A model generated the notes under the pieces. It had not been told where the DNA came from. It worked only from the letters and a program-made list of their open reading frames with translations, and searched no databases. Positions 7,879 to 16,300 of a stretch of 64,000 bases of DNA are shown one piece after another (positions within the stretch are counted from its first letter, which is position 1; each line of letters begins with the position of its first letter). The DNA is from Lujinxingia litoralis. Its GTDB lineage: Bacteria; Myxococcota_A; Bradymonadia; Bradymonadales; Bradymonadaceae. A program made the translations under genes and the position numbers. Location: contig NZ_QHKO01000007.1 in the NCBI RefSeq assembly GCF_003260125.1, positions 175,833 to 239,832 of the forward strand, read 5' to 3'.

Positions 7879-8288
7879 TGGGCGTTGAAGGTGCGCTGCG
7901 ACTCCCGGGGGAGGTGACTCCCGGTTCTTGTAAGTACACGCGGATGCTCAGAAATTGTGCATCTCGAGCGTCGGTTCAGCGTGCCTCAACGGCGACTCCC
8001 GGACCTGTCTGGGAGGTGACTCCCGGTTCTTGTAAGTACACGCGGATGCTTAGAAATTGTGCATCTCGAGCGTCGGTTCAGCGTGCATCAAAGGTGACTC
8101 CCGGACCTGTCTGGGGGGTGACTCCCGGTTCTTGTAAGTACACGCGGATGCTTGGAAATCGTGCACTTCGAGCGTCGGTTCAGCGTGCCTTAAAGGTGAC
8201 TCCCGGACCTGTCTGGGAGGTGACTCCCGCTCAGCCCGCAGACGTTTCCCTTCGCCTGCCGACACGACTGCCAGGGGGCACCTCATGA
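7875..8288 (+). other. Open frame across the 102-bp repeats (137 codons, doubtful gene)
   Basis: A GTG-ATG start overlaps the exbB stop by 4 bp, and the stop codon overlaps the exbD start as ATGA, so the frame fills the gap exactly. Because the repeat is 102 bp (34 codons), it would encode three copies of a 34-residue unit beginning EVTPGSCKYTRML. Against coding, the same repeat family sits in plainly non-coding gaps elsewhere, and the peptide is basic, Cys-containing and resembles no known fold. It may be an insertion of repeats that by chance, or by selection for coupling, stayed open. Confidence 0.25.
7913..8229 (+). repeat. Three tandem 102-bp repeats of the GACTCCCGG family
   Basis: Units start at 7913, 8015 and 8117, with a partial fourth at 8219, all exactly 102 bp apart. 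Each unit holds two family cores: form A, GGTGACTCCCGGTTCTTG, and about 78 bp later form B, GGTGACTCCCGG followed by ACCTGTCTGGG. Form B can fold as a 7-bp hairpin. An extra GACTCCCGG occurs near 7899. Units differ at only a few positions. Confidence 0.95.
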
Positions 8289-8722
8289 ACTTTCGGGCCT
8301 CCCGAAACGGCCGGCGCCGGGTGGAAACCACCCTGGAGCTGACGCCCCTTATCGACGTGATCTTTCTCCTCCTGATCTTCTTTGTCATGACGACCGCCCC
8401 GCAGAGTTCGCCGCTGGAGCGTATCGGCGTGGATCTTCCGCAAGCCGCAAGCGGACAGAGCGTGGAGAACGATGAGCCCGAGCGTGTCGTGCTACGCGTC
8501 TCCCCCGGCGGAGCAGTTTTTGAGCAACGCGAGGATGGCAGCGAGCAGGCCGTCGAAGCGCCGCAGGAGTACCTGAGCGCGCTCCACGCCGAGCGGCCCG
8601 AGGCCACCGTCTGGCTGTTTGGTGACGAAGAAGCCGCGCACGGTGTGGTGATTCGCCTGCTCGATGCGGCCCGCGAGGTGGGCTTTAAAAAGGTCCACAT
8701 GGCGGTGCGCCCCCCGGGGTAA
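8285..8722 (+). CDS. exbD: ExbD/TolR family biopolymer transport protein
   Basis: This 145-residue protein has the ExbD plan. A short basic cytosolic N-terminus (NFRASRNGRRRVE) is followed by one membrane helix containing LTPLIDVIFLLLIFF, with the essential membrane Asp near residue 20. A periplasmic domain of about 100 residues follows (VVLRVSPGGAVFE, then EATVWLFGDEEAAHGVVIRLLDAAREVGF). AGGGGG precedes the ATG. ExbD partners ExbB to convert proton flow into motion of the periplasmic domain. The gene follows the repeat-filled gap after exbB and precedes a second protein with an ExbD-like periplasmic domain. Confidence 0.9.
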   Translation: MNFRASRNGRRRVETTLELTPLIDVIFLLLIFFVMTTAPQSSPLERIGVDLPQAASGQSVENDEPERVVLRVSPGGAVFEQREDGSEQAVEAPQEYLSALHAERPEATVWLFGDEEAAHGVVIRLLDAAREVGFKKVHMAVRPPG

Positions 8723-8820
8723 ACGCGCTCGGAACGAGGGGTTTTCTTGCCGCCTCGTTCCCCGATGCTAGGCTGGGGCCATGGGCGCGCACGGATGCGC
8801 GCTGACGATGAGGATGCAGG

Positions 8821-9327
8821 ATGCGCCTGGCAGCGATTCTTACATTTGTGGCGGTGGTCTGCGGGCTTGCCTACTACGTGCTCACACACCCTTCGGTTGA
8901 GAAACTCGAGGTGTTGCGCGGTGAACTCGCGCAGCTCGAGGAGCAAAACGAACACCTGGCCGACAAAAATCGGCGCCTGGAGCGCGAGATTGTGGCCCTT
9001 CGCGATGATCCTCGCCTGGCCGAGCGCCGGGCCCGGGAACGCGTGGGGCTCGCTCGCCCCGATGAATTGATCTTTCAGTTTGAAACCCCCGAAGAAGCCC
9101 CCCGGGTTCGGGTGCGCCTGCGCGTGCCTCAGGAAGGGGAGGCCGAGCTGGCGGGTAAGCCGGTCGAGATCGATGGCCTGGCACCGGCGTTAGCCGAACT
9201 TCGTCAGGAGATGCCCCACGCCGAACTCGTGGTGTGGATCTCGGAGGATGTGGGGCCCCTTTTACATCAGCAGATCATCGACGTGGTGGATGCCTCGCCA
9301 ATGGCACCGGCCAGGATCGAGGAGTAG
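8821..9327 (+). CDS. FtsB-like coiled coil fused to an ExbD-like periplasmic domain
   Basis: The protein has 168 residues. Residues 1-22 are a membrane anchor (LAAILTFVAVVCGLAYYVL). Residues 28-62 form a heptad-rich coiled coil (LRGELAQLEEQNEHLADKN), followed by RRARERVGLARPDELIFQF. That order is the FtsB/DivIC septum-initiator plan. FtsB-type proteins usually end there at 90-110 residues. Here about 75 more residues follow (VRVRLRVPQEGEAELAG, then AELVVWISEDVGPLLHQQII). These have the strand-helix order of the ExbD/TolR periplasmic domain and parallel the neighbouring ExbD. It could link division or envelope constriction to the ExbBD motor. The domain match is by eye, and the gene sits about 100 bp after exbD, probably in the same operon. 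Confidence 0.7.
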   Translation: MRLAAILTFVAVVCGLAYYVLTHPSVEKLEVLRGELAQLEEQNEHLADKNRRLEREIVALRDDPRLAERRARERVGLARPDELIFQFETPEEAPRVRVRLRVPQEGEAELAGKPVEIDGLAPALAELRQEMPHAELVVWISEDVGPLLHQQIIDVVDASPMAPARIEE

Positions 9328-9394
9328 GGCAGGGCGCATGCGAAGAGGCCAGGAAGGCCGACGCGCTCTTAGATAGAGGCTAAGGAGGCCGACG

Positions 9395-11560
9395 ATGAGC
9401 ACCCGAAGTGTGACACGACGCCCCTCAACGACCACCGGCCGGGGGTGGACGGCGCTGGCCGCGATGTTGCTTGCCGGATACGCGCTTGGTGTGGTGGGCC
9501 ACGTCGCGCTCCTCCCCGCACTGAACCTCGCGGGAGTGCTCGCCGCGCTGCTCATCACGCTGAACCTCTGGTTTCGCAACCTCCGCCAGGGCCCCGCCGA
9601 GATGGCGATTGGACTGGGAGGGGTGGCCGCGGCCCTGATGCTCGCCAGACTCAGCGCCGGGATGGGCCTGGAGCTCTCCGGCCTGATCGTGCTGGTGCTC
9701 GCTGCGATCGCCGCCACCCGCTCCGCGCGTACGGTGGCGCTCAGCCTGGCCGGGGCGGGACTCGCGGAGCTGGGAAGTCATCTTCTGGGCACTGCCGACC
9801 CCCGGGAGCTCAACCCGGCGCTTATCGGCAGCCTGGCCGAACTGGCCTGGGGCCCGCTCCTGGTCCGCACCGCGCTTATGCTGGGGGCTGTCGCCCTGTG
9901 CTGGCGGACGCTCGGGCGCCATACCCAGCAGAGCCGCAAACAGGTGGAGGTCGAACTCACGCAGGCCCGCGAGAAAATGGTCCAGGAGGCCCGCGAGTTT
10001 CGTCTGATTCACGCCGGACGCGGTCAGGAGGCCGTCGACCGCCGGCAGGCCGAGGAGCTCATCGTGCGCGGCGCGGTGGATGCCGTACACCACACCATCT
10101 TTGTGACCCTGGAGCTTGTGAGCACCGCGCTCAAAGCCCACACCGTGGTGCTGTTGTGGTTCGATGTGCGCAACGAGCGCCTGCGCATCAAAGAGCTCGT
10201 CAGCCAGAGCGATGCTCTGGTCGACGGCCCCATCGATCCGGCCGGCGGAGTGCTCGGTGGGCTCACGCGCCAGCGCGAAACCCTGGCGCTCAAAGGGCTT
10301 CGTCCCGGGTTTCGCGGGCTGGCCTACTACCGCCATCCGCAGGACGTCACGGACTTTCTGGGCGTGCCGGTCATTGAGAACGGGCACCTCCGCGGGGTCC
10401 TCTGCGTCGATCGTCGGGGCGATTATCCCTTTGAGCCCGAGGACATCCGGGTGGTGGAAGATGCCGCCGCCTACGTGATGCGTGCGGTGGAGAATGAGCG
10501 CGTGGTGGCCACCATTGAACGCGCGCGCTTTGAGGTGAGTCGCTTCTTTGAGGCCAGCCGCAAGCTCAACGGCGTGCTCACCCCCGATCAGGTGTATGAT
10601 GTGGCCCTGGAGAGCGTGGCGCAGATCGTGGCCTTTGATTTCGCCGCCATTACTCTCTTCGACGAAGGCCAGAACCTCCATCAGGTGGCCAGAGTGAGCG
10701 GCGAAGGCGTCGTCAGTGAGGAGGGCTGGGACCGGGTGAACTTCTCCGCAAACCAGGGACTGGTATCCATGGTAGTCAGCAATCGCCACTACCTGCCCTT
10801 TGGCGGGCACCTGCGCGATCCATCGGCGGTGATCTTCGGTCCGAAACAAAAGGCGCAGGGGCTTAAAAGCCTTATGGTGCTGCCGCTGATTGTCCAGGAC
10901 CAGGCCGTGGGTACGCTGGTCATCGCGCACCGCGAGCCCAATCAGTTTCCGGCGGAGCGCCGCGAGATGCTGGAGGTGATCGCCAACCAGGTCGCCGTCA
11001 CTTTGCAGAACGCCCGCCTCTACGAGCGGATGGAGGAGATGGCGAGCATCGATGCGCTCACACGCTTGCCGAACCGCCGCACCTTTCAGACCCGGCTCGC
11101 CGATACGATGGCGCGTCATAAGCGCTCCGGACGCACCTTCGCGGTGGTGCTCACCGACATCGATCACTTCAAGTCGGTCAATGATACCTACGGCCATCCG
11201 GTGGGCGATGAGGTCTTGCGGCAGGTCGGGCGAGTGTTCCGCGAGGGTATGCGCGAAGTTGATATGCCAGCCCGCTACGGCGGGGAGGAGTTCGTGCTTA
11301 TTCTCGAAGAGACCGATATTGAAGGCGCCCGTCTGGTGGCCGATCGCCTGCGAGTGGCCATCAGCCAGCTGAAATTTGAGACCGATAAAGGCCTCTTACA
11401 GTGCACCATCAGTATGGGCATCGCCATCGGGCCCACCGATTCCGAGCACGAACACGCGCTGGTAGACCTTGCCGACCAGGCGCTCTACCATTCCAAGGAG
11501 AACGGTCGTAATCAGGTCACGGTGTACAGCGAGAAGGTCGCCAGCGGGGCGGCCGCCTGA
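9395..11560 (+). CDS. Membrane GAF-GAF-GGDEF diguanylate cyclase
   Basis: This is a 721-residue signalling protein. Residues 20-170 contain about five membrane helices, followed by a short coiled coil (QSRKQVEVELTQAREKM). Two GAF-type sensor domains occupy roughly 220-370 and 385-540. The C-terminus is a GGDEF domain beginning ASIDALTRLPNRRTF, with the active-site loop RYGGEEF near residue 628 and the metal-binding segment LTDIDHFKSVNDTYGH. An RxxD (REVD) just before the active site is a c-di-GMP product-inhibition site. It should make c-di-GMP from two GTP in response to an unknown ligand or redox signal. It appears transcribed alone. Confidence 0.92.
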   Translation: MSTRSVTRRPSTTTGRGWTALAAMLLAGYALGVVGHVALLPALNLAGVLAALLITLNLWFRNLRQGPAEMAIGLGGVAAALMLARLSAGMGLELSGLIVLVLAAIAATRSARTVALSLAGAGLAELGSHLLGTADPRELNPALIGSLAELAWGPLLVRTALMLGAVALCWRTLGRHTQQSRKQVEVELTQAREKMVQEAREFRLIHAGRGQEAVDRRQAEELIVRGAVDAVHHTIFVTLELVSTALKAHTVVLLWFDVRNERLRIKELVSQSDALVDGPIDPAGGVLGGLTRQRETLALKGLRPGFRGLAYYRHPQDVTDFLGVPVIENGHLRGVLCVDRRGDYPFEPEDIRVVEDAAAYVMRAVENERVVATIERARFEVSRFFEASRKLNGVLTPDQVYDVALESVAQIVAFDFAAITLFDEGQNLHQVARVSGEGVVSEEGWDRVNFSANQGLVSMVVSNRHYLPFGGHLRDPSAVIFGPKQKAQGLKSLMVLPLIVQDQAVGTLVIAHREPNQFPAERREMLEVIANQVAVTLQNARLYERMEEMASIDALTRLPNRRTFQTRLADTMARHKRSGRTFAVVLTDIDHFKSVNDTYGHPVGDEVLRQVGRVFREGMREVDMPARYGGEEFVLILEETDIEGARLVADRLRVAISQLKFETDKGLLQCTISMGIAIGPTDSEHEHALVDLADQALYHSKENGRNQVTVYSEKVASGAAA

Positions 11561-11650
11561 CCGCTCGCACAACCATGAGAGAGATGTCGCCGGACGAATT
11601 GGGTATGCATGAAGTGTTGATGTGGACCTCCCACTTATTGCCGAGGAACC

Positions 11651-13018
11651 ATGAAGAAGAACTTCGTCGTCGACACCAACGTCTTGCTCCACGATCCCCG
11701 GGCGATCTTTCGTTTTGAAGACAACACCGTCATCATCCCGATCTACGTGATCGAGGAGATCGACACCTTTAAGCGCGATATGAGCGAGCTGGGCCGAAAC
11801 GCCCGCGAGATCAGCCGCATCCTCGATGAGTACCGCGGCCGGGGCAATCTCGGTCAGGGTGTGGCCCTGGACGGGGGCGGCACGCTGCGGGTGAGCTTCG
11901 ATCGGGTCAAAGAACCGGTGGAGTTCCTCGATACCCACAAAAAAGACAACCTCATCCTGAGTGTCGCCCTGGAGGTGCAGCGGCGAGAGCCCGAGGTGCC
12001 CTGCATCTTTGTGTCCAAAGATGTGAACCTGCGGGTGCGCGCCGATGTGCTCGGACTGGCGGCCGAGAAGTATGAGGAGCAGGATGTCGTCTCGGTTCAG
12101 GAACTCTACCCGGGCTCCAGTGAGCTGGAGGTCGACAATGACTGGATCGATCAGCTCCACGAGCGCGGGGAGCTGCTCACCACGCTGGAGGAGCTGGCCG
12201 CGCACCGGGTGGAAGGCGCGCGCGGGCGAGGCACGCACTTCTACACCAACGAATATCTCCTCTTGCGCAACGCTCGCGGTCCCCAGACCACACTGGGTAA
12301 GATTCAGGTGGATGCAGAGAGCGGCCAGGTGACCATTCGGCCCCTGGCCCGGGCTCGGGATCATGTCTGGGGCATTCGGCCGCGCAATCGCGAGCAGGCC
12401 TTTGCGCTGGATGCGTTGCTCGACGACAGCGTCAACGTCGTCACATTGATCGGCAAGGCCGGCACCGGAAAGACTTTGCTGGCGATCGCCGCCGGGCTGC
12501 AGAAGGTGACCGAGGAGCGCAGCCATCATAAGCTCCTGGTCAGCCGACCGGTCATCCCGATGGGCCGAGACCTGGGCTACCTGCCCGGTACGGTCGAAGA
12601 GAAGCTCGATCCCTGGATGCGCCCGATCTTCGACAACGTGGAGTACCTGATGGGCATCAGCCATACTGACCGGCGCTCCGGTCGCGGGGCCGACGAACTC
12701 AAGTCCATGGGGATCATCGAGATCGAGCCCCTGACCTACATCCGCGGTCGCTCGCTGCCCAACCTCTATATGATCGTGGACGAGGCCCAGAACCTCACGC
12801 CGCACGAGGTGAAGACCATCCTGACGCGCGTGGGAGAGGGGACCAAAATCGTGCTCACCGGCGACCCCTACCAGATCGATAATCCCTACGTGGATAGCGA
12901 GTCCAACGGGTTGAGCTACCTGGTCAACCGCTTCAAAGGGCAGTCGCTGGCGAGCACCGTGACGCTCTTTAAGGGCGAGCGTTCGGACCTGGCGGAGATG
13001 GCCGCCAACCTGCTTTAG
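11651..13018 (+). CDS. PhoH-family protein: PIN domain plus ATPase
   Basis: The protein has 455 residues. Residues 1-150 form a PIN nuclease domain: the start (KNFVVDTNVLLHDP) supplies the first acidic residue, and EEIDTFK and the DNLILSVAL region supply others. Residues 250-455 form the PhoH ATPase: IGKAGTGKTLLA (Walker A, near residue 267), RPVIPMGRDLGYLPG, and MIVDEAQNLTPHE (Walker B). This is the PhoH2 arrangement. Related proteins are described as RNA helicases/ribonucleases, sometimes placed with toxin-antitoxin genes, but no antitoxin gene precedes it here. A terminator follows the stop codon by about 70 bp. Confidence 0.92.
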   Translation: MKKNFVVDTNVLLHDPRAIFRFEDNTVIIPIYVIEEIDTFKRDMSELGRNAREISRILDEYRGRGNLGQGVALDGGGTLRVSFDRVKEPVEFLDTHKKDNLILSVALEVQRREPEVPCIFVSKDVNLRVRADVLGLAAEKYEEQDVVSVQELYPGSSELEVDNDWIDQLHERGELLTTLEELAAHRVEGARGRGTHFYTNEYLLLRNARGPQTTLGKIQVDAESGQVTIRPLARARDHVWGIRPRNREQAFALDALLDDSVNVVTLIGKAGTGKTLLAIAAGLQKVTEERSHHKLLVSRPVIPMGRDLGYLPGTVEEKLDPWMRPIFDNVEYLMGISHTDRRSGRGADELKSMGIIEIEPLTYIRGRSLPNLYMIVDEAQNLTPHEVKTILTRVGEGTKIVLTGDPYQIDNPYVDSESNGLSYLVNRFKGQSLASTVTLFKGERSDLAEMAANLL

Positions 13019-13088
13019 AGAGGCGCAGGGAGCTCCAGGGTGAGCCCGGGAGCTTATCTGCGAAGAGGTTCTATTGTCAGAAACTCTC

Positions 13089-13113
13089 AACCGGCCTTCG
13101 GGCCGGTTTTTTT
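13089..13113 (+). terminator. Terminator of the PIN-PhoH gene
   Basis: AACCGGCC, a TTCG tetraloop, GGCCGG and then seven T residues form a compact rho-independent terminator downstream of the PhoH-family gene. Confidence 0.9.
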
Positions 13114-13170
13114 ATGCCCGCCGTCGTGTGGTAGTAGGTTGTATCGCCTTTATATATGCGGGTTTGAGCG

Positions 13171-13252
13171 GACCGGGAGTCCCCCCGGCAGGTGACCGGG
13201 AGTCCCCCCGGCAGGTGACCGGGAGTCCCCCCGGCAGGTGACCGGGAGTCCC
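13171..13252 (-). repeat. Four 23-bp GACTCCCGG-family repeats
   Basis: GACCGGGAGTCC (the core on the minus strand) recurs at 13171, 13194, 13217 and 13240, exactly 23 bp apart, separated by CCCCGGCAGGT. Read on the minus strand, each unit contains CCCGGTCACCTGCCGGG, which can form a 5-bp hairpin. The array lies between two terminators of convergent genes. Confidence 0.95.
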
Positions 13253-13294
13253 ATAAGGCGAGTTCAAGGAGAACAAATCATCGGAATTCGGGCA

Positions 13295-13330
13295 CAAAAA
13301 AACGCGCTCCCTTTTATGGGAGCGCGTTTT
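13295..13330. terminator. Bidirectional terminator downstream of the giant lipoprotein gene
   Basis: AAAACGCGCTCCC, loop TTTTAT, GGGAGCGCGTTTT form a perfect 13-bp stem with an A run on the left that reads as a T run for the minus-strand gene. Confidence 0.9.
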
Positions 13331-13356
13331 ACTGAGAGACCTACCTCAGGTCGTCA

Positions 13357-16300
13357 TCAGGGCGTGGCCCGAACGATGTCGATCTGAACTTCAAAGGTAC
13401 CGGTGGAGCCGTACTCCACGCTGTCGGCCATGATGAAGTAGGTGCGGTTTTCGGCAGCGGTGAACGTGAAGGTTTCGGTGCCAGCACCAAAGATCTCGTC
13501 GGCACCGGCCTGGCAGCTCTGAGTGGCAACCGAGGGGTTGGTGCAACCGCGGGTCAACCAGAGAGCAGCGTTGAACTGGCTGGTCATGGACACCGTGATT
13601 TCATCGCCCACGGAAGCAGGCACGGAGAAGACGACTTCACCACCGTCACCGCGCCAGCCGGTGCAGCTGGCGCTCGTGGCGTCGTTGTAGGGCGAGTAAA
13701 CACTGCCGTAGCCGCTCAACGAGTCGGAGTGGGTGTAGGCGTCGCCCGTGACCTCGATCGGACGGTCACAGGTATCACCCAGGCGATCCTGGCAGAAGGC
13801 TACGGTCTCGCCCTCGCCATTGAGCTCGGTGTTGCAGCCGTAGTCACACTCGGTGAGTTCCTGGTTGCCGCGCTCATCGCAGATTTCGATGGTCGAGCCG
13901 CCGTTGATGCAGCGCTGAATGCTCAGCGTATCGCAGGGCGTATCGAAGAAGTCGATCTCGATGGTGAAGCCATCATTGCTCAGCGCGGCGTTGGTGTGAT
14001 CAACGACCAGGAAGTAGGTGCCGCCCGCTTCGGAGATGTAGTCCAACTCGGCGCGAGCGCCGGTATCGGACTGTACGCAGGAGGCATCGACGAGCGTTTC
14101 GTCACAGGTGGAAAGCAGGTAGAGCGTTGCACCGGAGGTAGTGGCGGCGTTGAGTTTGGCCGTCAAGCCCTGTGTCGGCGCCAAAGTCACCTGGTAGACG
14201 GCATCGTTGCCGTTGGTTTCGGAGCCTCCGTAGCAGCTGGCTTCGTTGGTGAGGACGAAGTCGGCGAAGAAGCGCGGCGCGCCGCTCTTGCCATAGACGT
14301 CGGAAATGGTGGTGGGAGCGGTGATTTCCAGCGCGTTGTCGCAGGTACCGTTGGCGATTTCGGGACCACCACACTGCGTTCCGTCCGGAGTACAGGCGAA
14401 GGGGCAGGGAGTCGACTCGATGATACTGTCGCCGGTCTCCGAGCAGATCTGGAAGGTGTCGTTGGCGCAGAACTGGCTGCTGGGAGCACAGACGCCCTGA
14501 CGCTTGTTGAGGTTCAGCGTGAAGGTGCCGCTTTCGGTGGCGGTGGTACCGGCATCGACGACCACATAGTAGGTGCCGGCTTCCGCAGCAAAGTACTCCA
14601 CGTACTGGTCTCCGTCGCCTTCTAAGGTGCCGGCGACGCAGTAGCTACCAATGCTATCGGTACCCGGGCAGTTCGAGAGGACGTAGACACCGGCGAAGAC
14701 GTCGCTCACCAGGGTCGCTTCCAGAATGTCGTTGGCTTCGAGTTCCACGGCAAAGACAGCATCACGGCCGGCAGGGGCGTTGCCTTCGAAGCAGCTGGAG
14801 GGAGCGTTAAAGGTCGCGCTCAGATTAGCGAAGTCACCTTCATACGACTCGCCAGCGGCCAGGTTGATGGCGTCGACGCAGCGGTTGCCCGTGGGGTTGG
14901 CGCAGGCGCCGTCCGCGCAGCCGCCGGCGCAGGTGTAGTAGGTGGCAAAGTCGCCGTTGCAGATGGCCAGGGTCTCGGCATCGAAGCAGCCCAGGACATC
15001 ACCGTTGGCCAGGCCGTCGCAGACCGGGTCTTCAATGGCGACATCAAGCACAAACTCGCCCTCAGAGACGCTGTCGGACTCCGCCTGCACGACCAGGATG
15101 AACTCGCCGGTGATGCCAGCCACATACTGGAGGATTTCGGTGCCTGAGGCCGTGGCGTTGGTGGCGCGCTGGCAGTTGAGCACGGCTTCTTCTTCGCTGT
15201 CCGGGGCCGGCAGCAAGGGGCAGCCGCTGGCGATCCACATCGCCATGTTTTCATCGCTGGCCAGGGTGGCGGTCATGCGCTGGCCCTGCTCCAGGTGGAG
15301 GGAGAAGTAGCCGGTGCCGCCGGTGAGGGCTTCGGTGCGGCTGCCACCGCCAACAAAGGTGCACTGATCGGAGACAATGTTGCTGCTGGTATCGGTGGCA
15401 AACGCCGGGTCGATGGCCAGGTCGCCAATGGTGCTGGCGTAGGTGAACCCTTCGGCCTCCAGATCGACGGCCGCGGAGCAGACCGAGTTGGGGGCCGCGG
15501 CGCAGGTCTCCGGCGTCTCACCGCAGCCGAAGTTGCAGAGGGGAAGCGGGCGGTAGGCGTTGCCGAAGGCATTGCAGACTTCGCGCTGTCCGTCGGCACA
15601 CTGGTAAGTGTCGGGCTCGCAGAGGGGCTCGGCAATGGAGAAGTTGATGGTGGCCGGGTTATTGAGCGTACCCACGCCCGTATCGACGATGACGATCAGG
15701 TTGATCGGGGCGTCGGTTTCGTTGGTGTAGGCCGAGGCGCGCACAAACTCTTCGTCGCCGCGGATGAAGTCGGTAGCGGTGGGGTCCACGCAGCTCTCGA
15801 CCACATCGACACACTCTTCCAGGAAGTAGATCGCGCCGTAGTCCACGGCCGAGGTCATTTCGACGGTGAGCTGCTCCCCGGGGCCGACCGTAGCGTTGAA
15901 CGAGACATCGGCACCGGAGGTGTTAAAGAGGCGGTTGACCGGCACGCAGGCCGATTCCTGGGAGGGCTGGTAGTAGTTGGAGAATTCGGTCCAGTCGATC
16001 TCAAAGCTGTCGCCATCGGCGACCTGGTAGGCATCGGCGCAGCTGTCAGCTTCGGGCAGGATGCAGCGAAGTTCGTCGCCATCACAGCCTTCGCGGCAGT
16101 TGATGCGTGCCTCCTGGGTACCGTCGGCGTTGCACACCACCAGGGTGTCGCCGTCACAGGAGCGGGCGTCGGCATCGCAGACGATCGTCGGATCGACGCA
16201 GCTCACCGAGAGGTTGTTGCGGTCGTAGACGCATTCCTCGTTCTCCGAGCAGCTCGCGCAGAGGTCCTCTTCCGGCTCACAGCGGTTGGCGACACAGAGG

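Noticed and set aside
7913..8229. CRISPR array
   Set aside because: The repeats are near-identical over the whole 102-bp unit, with no unique spacers, and no cas gene is present; the 23-bp and 56-bp arrays also lack variable spacers of CRISPR length.
9425..13090. Long minus-strand frames opposite the GGDEF protein and the PhoH-family gene
   Set aside because: Both are antisense shadows; the plus-strand products have complete, recognisable domains.
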